64,000 nt of DNA from CAIWHR01 sp963846855 (lineage in GTDB: Bacteria; Pseudomonadota; Gammaproteobacteria; Burkholderiales; Casimicrobiaceae): assembly GCA_963846855.1 (NCBI GenBank), contig CAWJXK010000008.1, forward strand, positions 992,001 through 1,056,000, given 5' to 3'. The notes beneath the pieces were generated by a model. It searched no databases. It was not told the origin of the DNA and was given only the letters and a program-made list of their open reading frames with translations. This document shows positions 52,253 through 63,966 of this stretch, one piece after another; positions within the stretch are counted from its first letter, which is position 1; each line of letters opens with the position of its first letter. The translations under genes were made by a program, and so were the position numbers.

Positions 52253-53930
52253 CGTAGTCTCCTGCGCCTTTGTCCGCGGCACGCACGAAGTCGAGGCCCT
52301 CATGCAGCGTCTCGAAGATGTGCTCTTCGCCGACGACCTCGGTGATGCCGTGCCGGTCCATGTCGGCCTTGAGATACGGCCGGACGCGGGCGAAGACCAA
52401 GCCGACGCCGGCGCGCTTCAGATCGTTGCACAGCTCGCGCACCGATCGTGCGGCCGAATAATCCACGTCGGTGATGGCGCCGGCGTCGACGACGAGCCAG
52501 CGCACCGGCACCGGCGCGTTCTTGACGACTCTACGGAGCTCGCCGGTGAAGCGCGCTTCGTTCGCATAGAAGAGATCGGCGCCGAAGCGGTAGACGATGA
52601 GTCCGGGCTCCGTCTCGATGCCGGGGACGGCCGTTTGCGGGACCCATCGCCCCGACGCGTCGGGTGCCAGTACGCTGGTGTGCGGCTGATAGCTGTGCCG
52701 CACGTGCCTTGCGAGCGAGAGGCCGATCGCGAGCAGGATCCCCTGCTCGATGCCGATCAGCGCAACCGCTGCCGCGGTGGCGAGCGCAAGCGTGAACTCT
52801 CCCGGGCTTTCGCGGCGGACGTCCGCGAGGCCCTGCAGGTCGATCATCCCGACGGCGATGGTGAAGACGATCGCCGCCAGCACGCAGCGCGGCAGATATT
52901 GGAGCGGGCCGGTGAGAAAGAACAGCACCAGGACGACAACTGCGGCCGCGGCGAGCTGGGCGAGCTGGCTGCCTGCGCCTGCGCGTTCGCCCATCGCGGT
53001 CTGCGTCGGGCTGCCGTTGACCACGAACGCGCCGCTCAGCGCGGCGGCGGCGTTCGCCACCGACAGCCCCAGGATGTCGGCGTTCTCGTCGACGCGTTCG
53101 TGATGGCGGACGGCCATGGCGCGCGCGGTCGCCGCGCTTTGCGCGATGATGATGAGGAAGCACGATCCCGCGACCGGAATCAGCGCGATCACCTCGTTCC
53201 AGCTGGCCGTCGGCACGGCGAGCGCGGGGAGCCCGCCCGGGATGGGGCCGATGACCGCGATGCCGCGCCCGCCGAGGTCGAAGGCGGCGCTGTAGGCGAT
53301 TGCCGCGCCGACTGCGAGGAGCGGGACAGGAAGCCGCGGCAGGAAGCGCCGTCCGGCGAGAATGGCGCCGATCACCAGCGCGGAAAGGGCGAGCGTCGGC
53401 GGATGAACGGTGTCGACATGGCGGAGGATCTCGATCAGCCTCGGCACCGTGCGGCGCGCCGCCGCCTCCACACCGACGAGATCGCCCAGCACGGCAATGC
53501 CGACCTGGACGCCGACGCCGGTGAGAAATCCGATGAGGACGGTGCGTGACAGGAAGTCCGCGAAGAAGCCGAGCTTCAGAAGGCGCGCGACGAGGAGAAG
53601 CGCGCTCGTGAGCAATGCGACGATGCCGACGAGCGCCATGTATTTCTCGCTCGCTTGCGAGGCCATCGGCGCCAGGCTGCTCGCGAAGATCGCCGCGGTG
53701 GCGGAGTCGGCGGCGACGACCAGATGCCGCGACGACCCGAACAGGGCGAAGGCGACCGCCGGCAGCAGCAGCGTGTAGAGGCCCGTGACCACCGGCGTTC
53801 CGGCGATCCGCGTATAGCCCATCACCTGCGGGATGTTCATCGACGCCAGCGACAACCCGGCCAGCGCGTCGCGCCACGCCTCGCGGCGATGCAACGGGCG
53901 CAGCCCCTCGAGAAGTTTCACGGCCAACAT
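52242..53930 (-). CDS. SulP family inorganic anion transporter with STAS domain
   Basis: The 562-residue membrane protein has 10-12 hydrophobic segments. The N-terminal signature ALAGLSLASMNIPQVMGYTR and TGLYTLLLPAVAFALFGSSR are typical of SulP (SLC26-like) transporters of sulfate, bicarbonate or other anions. A cytoplasmic STAS domain follows (about 440-555; RWLVVDAGAITDVDYSAARS), which regulates transport. The transported ion is unknown. Its 3' end overlaps the glucosidase start by 11 bases, so the two are cotranscribed. The upstream hairpin at 53970 lies in its leader or promoter. Confidence 0.9.
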
Positions 53931-53969
53931 TCCTCCCTGGCCCGTCGCGGGCCCCGATAGTCCGCGATT

Positions 53970-53996
53970 CTAGGAGCCTGTGCGAAAGGCTCCTAG
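53970..53996. repeat. Perfect nine-base inverted repeat between sulP and the HiPIP gene
   Basis: Arms CTAGGAGCC and GGCTCCTAG flank a nine-base centre. It lies 40 bases upstream of the sulP start in the 295-base gap that separates the divergent sulP and HiPIP genes. No T run follows, so a terminator is unlikely; an operator or a dispersed palindrome is more plausible. The rest of the gap shows no gene. Confidence 0.6.
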
Positions 53997-54225
53997 GCAT
54001 ACCGGAACGTCCGCGGTCGGAAGGGGTCGAAAACCACGCGCGTCGGCGATGCGTCAATTTCCGGTCTGCGCCATAATGAAGGGCGCATGTCCGGGCGCAA
54101 GGCGGCGGGAGCCCCGCCGCGGACTGATCGGCGCCGCATGAGCAAGACCCGCTTCGACGTGCATGGCCCCGGGCCGGAACTTCTCTCCCGGAATTTTCCG
54201 TCAATAACGACAAGAGGAACCCACG

Positions 54226-54552
54226 ATGACCCAAGACACGCTTCCGAACGGACGCCGGCGCTTCATCCGCCTTGCCGCCACCGGGCTGGCCGCGGCGCCC
54301 TTTGCCAACGCGTTGATGACCGGCACGGCCCAGGCCGTCGACAAGGTCCCCGAATCGGATCCGACCGCGTCGGCGCTTGGGTACAAGATGGACGCGACCA
54401 AGGCCGCCAACCGCACCGACAAGGCCGCCACGTGCGCGAATTGCAATTTTTACTCGGGCAAGGCCGGCGCTGCCGACGGACCGTGCAGCGTGTTCGGCGG
54501 CCGGCTCGTCAGCGCTAAGGGCTGGTGCAGCGCCTACGCCAAGAAAGCCTGA
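54226..54552 (+). CDS. High-potential iron-sulfur protein (HiPIP)
   Basis: The 108-residue precursor has a twin-arginine signal (GRRRFIRLAATGLAAAP), so it folds with its cluster in the cytoplasm before export. Four cysteines in ATCANCNFY, GPCSVFGG and GWCSAYA bind one [4Fe-4S] cluster cycling 3+/2+. HiPIPs shuttle electrons in the periplasm, for example between the bc1 complex and oxidases or photosynthetic centres. AGAGGA lies seven bases before the ATG. No photosynthesis genes are visible, so a respiratory or iron-oxidation-type role is more likely. Confidence 0.95.
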   Translation: MTQDTLPNGRRRFIRLAATGLAAAPFANALMTGTAQAVDKVPESDPTASALGYKMDATKAANRTDKAATCANCNFYSGKAGAADGPCSVFGGRLVSAKGWCSAYAKKA

Positions 54553-54640
54553 TCCCGGGATCGCGCCGGTGAGCGTCGGCCTCCGTGGAGGCGACGGCCG
54601 GTCGACCGTCGCCGTCGCGCGCCGCCGCTTGGCCGTCCGC

Positions 54641-55237
54641 ATGACGGACGCATTGCCGGTAGCCTGGATCGCCCGGCACGGCGAGACCGAATGGAGCCTC
54701 GCCGGCCGCCACACCGGCCGGACTGACCTGCCGCTGACCGAGCGCGGCGAGGTGTCCGCGCGAAAGCTCGGTGCGCGGCTCGCGGGATTCACTTTCGCTG
54801 CGATCTTCACGAGCCCGCTCATTCGCGCCAGGCGGACCTGCGAGCTGGCCGGGTTTGGCGACGTCGCGCGAATCGATCCCGACCTCGCCGAGTGGAACTA
54901 CGGCGAATACGAAGGACGGCGCACCGCCGACATTCGAGCCGGCCGGCCCGACTGGCAGATATTCCGCGACGGCTGCCCAGGCGGGGAGATGCCGCAGGCC
55001 GTCGGCGCTCGCGCCGATCGCGTCGTGCAGCGACTGCGCGCCGTCGATGGCGACGTGCTCGTATTTTCGAGCGCGCACCTGCTTCGCGTGCTGGCCGCGC
55101 GATGGCTCGGGCTCGCGCCGGCCATCGGCAGTTGCCTTGCGCTGTCCACGGCGAGCCTGAGCGCACTCGGCTACGAGCATGATCGGGCGTCGCCCGCGAT
55201 CCGCCTCTGGAACGACACCCATCACGACGAAGGATGA
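54641..55237 (+). CDS. Histidine phosphatase family protein
   Basis: The 198-residue protein has the catalytic motif IARHGETEWSLAGRHTG, in which the His of RHGE accepts phosphate. The second His is in FSSAHLLRVLAARWLGL, and LAEWNYGEYEGRRTADI supplies the acid. This is the phosphoglycerate mutase-like or cobC-type branch; it is too short and lacks the motifs of a true dPGM. The start at 54641 is the first ATG that fits. It may act on a sugar phosphate, given its place before pgm. Confidence 0.85.
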   Translation: MTDALPVAWIARHGETEWSLAGRHTGRTDLPLTERGEVSARKLGARLAGFTFAAIFTSPLIRARRTCELAGFGDVARIDPDLAEWNYGEYEGRRTADIRAGRPDWQIFRDGCPGGEMPQAVGARADRVVQRLRAVDGDVLVFSSAHLLRVLAARWLGLAPAIGSCLALSTASLSALGYEHDRASPAIRLWNDTHHDEG

Positions 55238-55323
55238 GCGTCTCGCCCAAAACGCGGGGCTCGGCCGAGCGCCGCCAGGCGTCACGTAGAATCACGACCT
55301 GAAGAATCAGATTCGGGCACCGC

Positions 55324-56964
55324 GTGGCGAACTCCCCGCTGGCCGGCAAACCTGCGCCGAAATCCCTGCTGATCGATCCCGCGCAGCTCGAGCGCGAATA
55401 CTACGCACGCCGGCCCGACATGGCCAACGCGGCCGAGCGCGTGAGCTTCGGCACGAGCGGTCATCGCGGCTCGCCGCTTGGCGGCTCGTTCACCGAGGCG
55501 CACATCCTCGCGATCACGCAGGCGATCTGCGAGCATCGCCGCGGGCAGGGCATCACCGGACCGCTGTTCCTCGGCAAGGACACCCACGCGGTATCCGGTC
55601 CGGCCGAGCGCACGGCGCTCGAGGTGCTGGCCGCCAACGGCGTCGAGACGATGCTCCAGCGAGACGACGGCTATGTGCCGACGCCCGTGATCTCGCATGC
55701 GATCCTCGTGCACAACCGCGGTCGCGTCGAGCGTCTGGCGGACGGCATCGTCGTCACGCCGTCGCACAATCCGCCCGAGGACGGCGGCTTCAAGTACAAC
55801 CCGCCGAACGGAGGACCGGCGGACACCGAGGTCACGCGCGCAATCGAGACGCGCGCGAACGACCTCCTGCGTGGCGGCAACGCCGGGGTGAAGCGGATGG
55901 ACGCCTCCGCGGCGAGGCGCGCCGCGACCACGCACCTGCACGACTTCGTCGCGCCGTACGTGGACGATCTCGGCAGCGTGCTCGACATGGACGCGATCCG
56001 CGGCGCCGGCCTGAAGCTCGCCGTCGATCCTCTCGGCGGCGCCGCGGTCAACTACTGGGCGCCGATCAACGCACGCTACGGGCTCGACATCGACATCGTG
56101 AATCCGGTCGTCGACCCGACGTTCTCGTTCATGACGGTCGATCACGACGGCAGGATCCGGATGGACTGCTCGAGCCCGTTCGCGATGGCGCGCCTGGTCG
56201 GTCTCAAGGACCGGTATCGCGTCGCTTTTGCCAACGACCCCGACGCCGATCGGCACGGCATCGTGACGCCTTTGGCCGGGCTCCTCAATCCGAATCACTA
56301 TCTCGCCGTGGCGATCCGCTACCTGCTGCGGCATCGGCCGCAGTGGCCAGCGAATTCGAGGGTGGGCAAGACGCTGGTGTCGAGCGCGATGATCGATCGC
56401 GTCGTCGCGCACGAAGGCCGCGGGCTCTTCGAGGTGCCGGTCGGCTTCAAGTGGTTCACACGGGGCCTCTTCGAAGGATCGGTCTGCTTTGGCGGGGAGG
56501 AGAGCGCTGGCGCGAGCTTTCTCAGGAGGGACGGCACGGTCTGGACCACCGACAAGGACGGACCGGTCATGGCGCTCCTCGCCGCCGAGATCACTGCGCG
56601 CACCGGTCGCGATCCGGGCGAGCATTACGCCGAGATGACGAAGGAGTTCGGCGCGCCTCGCTATACCCGCATCGACGCGCCGGCAACGCCCGCGCAAAAA
56701 GCGAAGCTCGCGAAGCTCGCCCCAGCCGCTGTGCGCGCAGCAACGCTCGCCGGCGAGCCGATCACGGCGAAGCTGACCGAGGCCCCGGGCAACGGCGCGC
56801 CGATCGGCGGGCTCAAGGTGGTCGCGAAGAGCGGCTGGTTCGCGGCACGGCCGTCCGGCACGGAGAACATCTACAAGATCTACGCGGAGAGCTTTCGTGA
56901 CGAGCAACACCTCGGCGTCATCGTCGCGCAGGCGCAGGAGATCGTGAACGCGGCGCTCGCATGA
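55324..56964 (+). CDS. pgm: Phosphoglucomutase
   Basis: The 546-residue enzyme interconverts glucose-1-P and glucose-6-P. It starts with GTG. The phospho-accepting serine S147 lies in IVVTPSHNPPEDGGFKYN, the metal site in ANDPDADRHGIV, the sugar-specificity loop in CFGGEESAGASFLRRDG and the phosphate-binding loop in FAARPSGTENIYKIYAES. It is the alpha-D-glucose-specific (PGM1-like) type. It joins the glycogen genes on the other strand, through glucose-1-P, to the sugar-phosphate genes that follow. Confidence 0.97.
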   Translation: MANSPLAGKPAPKSLLIDPAQLEREYYARRPDMANAAERVSFGTSGHRGSPLGGSFTEAHILAITQAICEHRRGQGITGPLFLGKDTHAVSGPAERTALEVLAANGVETMLQRDDGYVPTPVISHAILVHNRGRVERLADGIVVTPSHNPPEDGGFKYNPPNGGPADTEVTRAIETRANDLLRGGNAGVKRMDASAARRAATTHLHDFVAPYVDDLGSVLDMDAIRGAGLKLAVDPLGGAAVNYWAPINARYGLDIDIVNPVVDPTFSFMTVDHDGRIRMDCSSPFAMARLVGLKDRYRVAFANDPDADRHGIVTPLAGLLNPNHYLAVAIRYLLRHRPQWPANSRVGKTLVSSAMIDRVVAHEGRGLFEVPVGFKWFTRGLFEGSVCFGGEESAGASFLRRDGTVWTTDKDGPVMALLAAEITARTGRDPGEHYAEMTKEFGAPRYTRIDAPATPAQKAKLAKLAPAAVRAATLAGEPITAKLTEAPGNGAPIGGLKVVAKSGWFAARPSGTENIYKIYAESFRDEQHLGVIVAQAQEIVNAALA

Positions 56965-57136
56965 TGGTCACATCGGTCAGGAAGGCGACGGGGTCCGTGA
57001 CACGGGTGCGAAATCGCCTGGGCTTGCGTCTGAGTACGCCGGACAATCTGCTAAGCTTTGCGCAGCGCGAACTCCGTGCGGGCCGCGGTGCCGCGGCAGG
57101 GTTCCCGTCGCTCGCACGATACCCGGAGACGTCTCC

Positions 57137-58222
57137 ATGAAGGCAACCCGGCAGCTGCACGATCTCGGCCAGAGCCTGTGGCTCGACAACATCACGCGCG
57201 ATCTCCTCGCCAGCGGCACGCTGAAGCGCTACATCGACGAGCTGTCGGTGACGGGGCTCACCTCGAATCCGACGATCTTCGACCACGCGATCAAGAACAG
57301 CGCCGCATATGACGACGCGATCCGCGCCGGACTCGCGCAGGGCAAGTCCGGGGAAAAACTCTTCTTCGAGCTGGCGCTTGCCGATCTCACGCAGGCGGCG
57401 GACCTGTTCCGCCCCATCTGGGAGAAGACCTGCGGCGTCGACGGCTTCGCTTCCCTCGAGGTCTCGCCGTTGCTCGCGCGCGACACCACGACGACGCTTG
57501 CCGCCGCGCGCGAGCTTTCGGCACGCGCCGCGCGGCCGAACCTCTACATCAAGATTCCGGGCACGCGGGAAGGGGTGCCCGCGATCGAGGAAGCGATCTT
57601 CGCCGGTGTGCCGATCAACGTCACGCTGCTCTTTTCGCGCGAACAGTATGTCGCCGCGGCCGACGCGTACCTGCGCGGGATCGAGCGGCGCATCGAAGCC
57701 GGCCTGCGCCCCGACGTGCCCTCCGTCGCTTCGCTCTTCGTCAGCCGCTGGGACGTCGCCGTCGCGGGCAAGGTTCCGGCCGCGCTCACCAACCGCCTCG
57801 GCATCGCGATCGCACAGCGCACGTACAAGGCGTATTGCGACTTCATCGCGTCGCCGCGCTGCCAGCGGGCGATGAACGCCGGCGCACGGCCGCAGAGACT
57901 GCTGCTCGCGAGCACGGGAACCAAGGACCCGAAGGCTCCCGACACTCTGTATGTCGAGTCGCTGGCCGCGCCGCTGACGGTCAACACCATGCCGGAGAAC
58001 ACGCTCAAGGCATTCGCCGATCACGGCGAGGTGAGGCAACCCATGCGCGCCGACGGTGGCGACTGCGAAGCCGTGCTGGCGGCGTTCGTCGACGCCGGCG
58101 TCGATCTCGCGGCCCTGGCGACGCGGCTGCAGGACGAAGGGGCGGCCGCGTTCGTCGCCTCGTGGAACGAGCTGATGACGGTCATCGCGTCGAAGAGCGC
58201 GGCGCTGGAAAAGACGGCCTGA
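57137..58222 (+). CDS. tal: Transaldolase
   Basis: The 361-residue enzyme transfers a dihydroxyacetone unit in the non-oxidative pentose phosphate pathway. SVTGLTSNPTIFDHAI is the N-terminal signature and K139 in PNLYIKIPGTREG is the Schiff-base lysine. LLFSREQYVAAADAYLRG and TLYVESLAAPLTVNTMPE are also conserved. The length fits the TalB-like type with an extended C-terminus. It starts the tal-ppgK-pgi-gnd-zwf-pgl run. Confidence 0.96.
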   Translation: MKATRQLHDLGQSLWLDNITRDLLASGTLKRYIDELSVTGLTSNPTIFDHAIKNSAAYDDAIRAGLAQGKSGEKLFFELALADLTQAADLFRPIWEKTCGVDGFASLEVSPLLARDTTTTLAAARELSARAARPNLYIKIPGTREGVPAIEEAIFAGVPINVTLLFSREQYVAAADAYLRGIERRIEAGLRPDVPSVASLFVSRWDVAVAGKVPAALTNRLGIAIAQRTYKAYCDFIASPRCQRAMNAGARPQRLLLASTGTKDPKAPDTLYVESLAAPLTVNTMPENTLKAFADHGEVRQPMRADGGDCEAVLAAFVDAGVDLAALATRLQDEGAAAFVASWNELMTVIASKSAALEKTA

Positions 58223-58289
58223 CGGGCGCACGCCATCGACCTGGCGCCGGCGTCAGCGCGGTAGCGGATCCGAATCTGACGGATAACTC

Positions 58290-59020
58290 ATGAACGTGCT
58301 GGTCATCGACGTCGGCGGAACCCATGTGAAGATCTTCTCCAGCGCGGCGGGCGAGGCGCGTGAGTTTCTCTCCGGGCCCGCGCTGACGGCGCGGCAGATG
58401 GTCGCGGGCGTGAAGCGGAGCGCCCGCGACTGGAAATACGATCGCGTTTCGCTCGGGTATCCGGGGCCGGTGCTGCGCAATCACCCGGTCGCCGAGCCGC
58501 ACAACCTCGGCACCGGGTGGGTCGCCTTCGACTACGCCAAGGCGTTCGGGCGGCCGACGAAAGTCGTCAACGATGCCGCGATGCAGGCGCTCGGGAGCTA
58601 CCGCGGCGGCAAGATGCTGTTCCTCGGCTTCGGCACGGGCCTCGGAACGACGATGATCGTCGACGGCGTCGTCGAGCCGATGGAGCTCGGCCACCTTCCC
58701 TACCGCAAGGCGACCTATGAGGATTACGTGGGCGTGCGCGGCCTGAAGCACCTGGGCAAGAAGAAGTGGCGGGAGCACGTGGACGATGTGATCGCGCAGC
58801 TCACCGCCGCGCTCGAACCCGACGACATCGTGCTGGGGGGCGGCAACGCGAAGAAGCTCACGACCTTGCCGCCGCTGTGCCGGCTGGGCGACAACGCCAA
58901 TGCGTTCGTCGGTGGGATACGGCTTTGGGAGCCCGCGAGCGGCCACCGATTCACGCGTCGAAAGAAGATCCTGACGCCGAGGCTGACGCCGAAGCGCGCC
59001 GCAGCCGCAAAGGCACGCCG

Positions 59021-59024
<4 letters not shown>
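58290..59024 (+). CDS. ppgK: Polyphosphate glucokinase-like ROK kinase
   Basis: The 244-residue ROK-type kinase has VIDVGGTHVKIF (phosphate-binding) and FLGFGTGLGTTMIVDG (sugar- and nucleotide-binding loop). PMELGHLPYRK and its short length match polyphosphate-glucose phosphotransferases, which phosphorylate glucose with inorganic polyphosphate. The typical ROK zinc motif is absent, also as in that group. The stop overlaps the pgi start (ATGA), so the genes are coupled. The substrate assignment rests on the family pattern. Confidence 0.85.
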
Positions 59025-60661
<1,637 letters not shown>

Positions 60662-60741
60662 CGACTCGCGATCGCATCCCGGACGTCGGTGGACACGCGC
60701 GGCGCGCCGGCCCGCCACCGGCACCTGCAAAGGAACAGAGC

Positions 60742-61761
60742 ATGCAACTCGGAATGATCGGATTGGGCAGGATGGGCGCCAACATGGTGCGTCGGCTGAT
60801 GCAGGGCGGTCACGAGTGCGTCGTGTTCGACCGGTCGCCGCAGGCAGTCGAGGCGCTCGCGAAGGAGAAGGCAATCGGCGCGGCGTCGATCGCCGACTTC
60901 GCGGGCAAGCTCACCCGGCCGCGCGCCGTTTGGCTGATGGTGCCGGCCGCGGTCGTCGACGAGACGATCGACGGGCTGCTGCCGCATCTCGAGGCGGGCG
61001 ACATCCTGATCGACGGCGGCAACTCGTATTACGTCGACGACATCCGCCGCGCGAAGGCGCTCGCGTCCAAAGGTGTCCACTACGTCGACGTCGGCACGAG
61101 CGGCGGCGTCTGGGGACTCGAGCGCGGCTATTGCATGATGATCGGCGGCGAATCCGTGGTCGTGCAGCGTCTCGACCCGGTGTTCGCGCGCCTCGCGCCC
61201 GGCAAGGGCGACATCGAGCGCACACCCGGGCGCGAGGGTGCCAAGGGCACTGCGGAACAGGGCTACCTGCATTGCGGTCCCAATGGTGCGGGGCACTTCG
61301 TGAAGATGGTGCACAACGGCATCGAATACGGAATCATGGCGGCGTACGCCGAAGGGCTCGGCGTGCTGCGCGCGGCGAACGTCGGCAAGCAAGCGCATGC
61401 GATGGACGCGGAGACGACGCCACTGCGCGATCCCGAGCACTATCAGTACGACCTCGATCTGCCGGACATCGCCGAGGTGTGGCGGCGCGGCAGCGTGATC
61501 GCGTCGTGGCTGCTCGACCTCACGGCCAGGGCGCTGCTCGCCGATCCGGCGCTCGCGAAATTCGCGGGCCGCGTGTCCGATTCCGGCGAAGGCCGCTGGA
61601 CGATCCGGGCGGGCATCGACGAGGGCGTCCCGACGCCGGTGCTGACCTGCGCGCTCTACGAGCGCTTCAGCTCGCGCGGCGAGGCGGATTTCCAGAACCG
61701 GCTGCTTTCGGCGATGCGCTACCAGTTCGGCGGCCATCTCGAGAAGCCGGCGGACCAATGA
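60742..61761 (+). CDS. gnd: 6-phosphogluconate dehydrogenase (decarboxylating), short type
   Basis: The 339-residue enzyme oxidises 6-phosphogluconate to ribulose-5-P and CO2. MQLGMIGLGRMGANMVRRL binds NAD(P), IDGGNSYYVDDIRRAK and DVGTSGGVWGLERGYCMMIG bind substrate, and the lysine in HFVKMVHNGIEYGIM is catalytic. It belongs to the short, usually tetrameric class (about 300-340 residues) rather than the long E. coli-like class. It has AGGA upstream and is followed 22 bases later by zwf. Confidence 0.95.
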   Translation: MQLGMIGLGRMGANMVRRLMQGGHECVVFDRSPQAVEALAKEKAIGAASIADFAGKLTRPRAVWLMVPAAVVDETIDGLLPHLEAGDILIDGGNSYYVDDIRRAKALASKGVHYVDVGTSGGVWGLERGYCMMIGGESVVVQRLDPVFARLAPGKGDIERTPGREGAKGTAEQGYLHCGPNGAGHFVKMVHNGIEYGIMAAYAEGLGVLRAANVGKQAHAMDAETTPLRDPEHYQYDLDLPDIAEVWRRGSVIASWLLDLTARALLADPALAKFAGRVSDSGEGRWTIRAGIDEGVPTPVLTCALYERFSSRGEADFQNRLLSAMRYQFGGHLEKPADQ

Positions 61762-61783
61762 ATCCGGGACGCGGGACGTTGCG

Positions 61784-63163
61784 ATGAGCGAGCTCCAGTC
61801 CGACGCGCTGGTGTTCTTCGGAGCGACCGGCGACCTCGCGTACAAGAAGATCTTTCCGGCGCTGCAGGCGATGGTCCGGCGCGGCCATCTCGACGTCCCG
61901 GTGATCGGTGTCGCCAAGGCCGGCTGGAGCCTCGACCAGCTGAAGGCGCGGGCGCAGGACAGCCTCGACAAGCATGGCGGCGGCGTGGATGCCGCGGCGT
62001 TCGCGAAGCTCTCGGCGCAATTGCGCTACGTCGACGGCGACTACGAGGATCCCGCGACGTTTCAGGCGGTGCGCCGCGAGCTCGGCGCCGCGCAGCACCC
62101 GGCCCACTACCTTGCGATCCCGCCGATCCTGTTCGGGAAGGTCGTGGAGCAGCTCGCGCAGGCGTCCTGCACCGCGGGGGCGCGGGTGATCGTCGAGAAG
62201 CCGTTCGGGCACGATCTCGCCTCGGCGCGCGAGCTCAACCGGATCCTGCTCGGCACTTTCGACGAGGACCATATTTTTCGCATCGACCACTATCTCGGCA
62301 AGCGGCCGGTGCACAACATGGTGTTCTTCCGCTTCACCAACGCGTTCCTCGAGTCGTTCTGGAACCGGAAGTTCGTCAAGAGCGTCCAGATCACGATGGC
62401 GGAGAGCTTCGGCATCCAGGGGCGCGGCGCGTTCTACGACCGCGTCGGCACCGTGCGCGACGTGATCCAGAATCATCTCTTCCAGGTGCTCGCCAATCTG
62501 GCGATGGAGCCGCCCGCGCGCGCCGACGCCGAGTCGATGCGCGACGAGAAGGTCAAGGTGCTGAAGTCCATTCCGCCGATCGCCGCGAAGGACCTCGTGC
62601 GGGGGCAGTTCCTCGGTTACCGCAACGAGCCGGGCGTCGCGCCGGATTCGACGACCGAGACGTTCGCGGCGCTGAAGCTCGAGATCGACTCGTGGCGCTG
62701 GCAGGGCGTTCCATTCTACATACGCGCGGGAAAGAGCCTTCCGGTCACCTGCACGGAAGTCGTGGTCCGTCTGCGCCACGCGCCCAAGGTCTTCCCGACG
62801 TGCGCGCCGACGGCCAATCATTTCCGGTTCCGGATCAGCCCCGAGATGACGATCGCGATCGGCGCGACCGTGATGGATGTCGAAGATCGTTCGACGGGCC
62901 AGCAGGTGGAGCTCCTCGCGAGCCGCCGAGCGGGGGCCGGGGAAATGGACGCCTACGAGCGCGTGCTGGGCGACGCGATCTGCGGCGACCGCACGCTGTT
63001 CGCGCGCGAGGATTACGTCGAGGAGGCCTGGCGCATCGTCGATCCGGTGCTGCGGGCGCCGCCGCCGGTGCACGACTACGACCCGGGAAGCTGGGGTCCG
63101 CGCGAAGTCGACCGGACCGTCGTCCCTCACGACGGCTGGGAGAATCCCGTCGTCGCCAGCTGA
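61784..63163 (+). CDS. zwf: Glucose-6-phosphate 1-dehydrogenase
   Basis: The 459-residue enzyme catalyses the first step of the oxidative pentose phosphate pathway. VFFGATGDLAYKKIFPAL binds NADP, EKPFGHDLASARELN follows, and HIFRIDHYLGKRPVHNM is the active-site signature with the catalytic His. QGVPFYIRAGKSL is a further hallmark. It lies between gnd and pgl, so the whole oxidative branch is encoded together. Confidence 0.97.
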   Translation: MSELQSDALVFFGATGDLAYKKIFPALQAMVRRGHLDVPVIGVAKAGWSLDQLKARAQDSLDKHGGGVDAAAFAKLSAQLRYVDGDYEDPATFQAVRRELGAAQHPAHYLAIPPILFGKVVEQLAQASCTAGARVIVEKPFGHDLASARELNRILLGTFDEDHIFRIDHYLGKRPVHNMVFFRFTNAFLESFWNRKFVKSVQITMAESFGIQGRGAFYDRVGTVRDVIQNHLFQVLANLAMEPPARADAESMRDEKVKVLKSIPPIAAKDLVRGQFLGYRNEPGVAPDSTTETFAALKLEIDSWRWQGVPFYIRAGKSLPVTCTEVVVRLRHAPKVFPTCAPTANHFRFRISPEMTIAIGATVMDVEDRSTGQQVELLASRRAGAGEMDAYERVLGDAICGDRTLFAREDYVEEAWRIVDPVLRAPPPVHDYDPGSWGPREVDRTVVPHDGWENPVVAS

Positions 63164-63180
63164 AGTTCGTCGATACGCCG

Positions 63181-63885
63181 ATGACCACGGTCCGAACCGT
63201 CGTGCTGCGCGACGCCCAGGCGGTCGCGACGGCCGCCGCGGCATTGATCGCGACCGAGGCGCGCGCCTCGGTCGCGGACAGAGGTAGATTCGTTCTCGCG
63301 CTGAGCGGCGGGCGTACGCCATGGATCATGCTGCGCGCGCTCGCCGACGACGACGTGCCGTGGGAGGCCGCCCAGATCGTCCAGGTCGACGAGCGTGTCG
63401 CGCCCGCCGGCGACGCCGAGCGCAACCTCGCGCATTTGCGGGAAAGCCTTCTCTCTCGCGTCGCCCTGCCCACCGATCAGATGCACGCGATGCCGGTCGA
63501 GGCGGCGGACCTCGACGTCGCGGCTGCGCAATATGAGGTAACGCTCGCCGCTATCGCCGGCCATCCTCCGGTCATCGACCTCGTCCATCTCGGGCTCGGC
63601 CCCGACGGCCACACCGCGTCGCTCGTCCCCGGCGATCCGGTGCAGGAGGTCGACGACCGCGACGTCGCGCTGACCGGTCCGTACCAGGGCCGGCGGCGGA
63701 TGACGCTGACCTTTCCCGCGATCAATCGCGCGCGCAGGATCCTGTTCGTCGTGACGGGCGCGGACAAGGCCGCGATGCTCTCGCGGCTGCGCGCCGGCGA
63801 TCGCTCGATTCCCGCAGGCCGCGTCAGGCCGGACAACACGACGATTCTCGCCGATGCGGATGCCGCCCCAGATGCACACGCTTGA
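63181..63885 (+). CDS. pgl: 6-phosphogluconolactonase
   Basis: The 234-residue NagB/RpiA-fold enzyme hydrolyses 6-phosphogluconolactone. FVLALSGGRTPWIMLRAL binds phosphate, IVQVDERVAPAGDAERNL and DLVHLGLGPDGHTASLVPGD hold the active site, and TLTFPAINRARRILFVVTG follows. The ATG at 63181 lies 17 bases after the zwf stop. Confidence 0.95.
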   Translation: MTTVRTVVLRDAQAVATAAAALIATEARASVADRGRFVLALSGGRTPWIMLRALADDDVPWEAAQIVQVDERVAPAGDAERNLAHLRESLLSRVALPTDQMHAMPVEAADLDVAAAQYEVTLAAIAGHPPVIDLVHLGLGPDGHTASLVPGDPVQEVDDRDVALTGPYQGRRRMTLTFPAINRARRILFVVTGADKAAMLSRLRAGDRSIPAGRVRPDNTTILADADAAPDAHA

Positions 63886-63966
63886 TTTGCGGACCGCGAA
63901 TGGAACGATCGCCGCGGCCACGCGGAGGCGGACCGAGTGGCCGCCCGCGCGCAGGAGTGACCTTCG

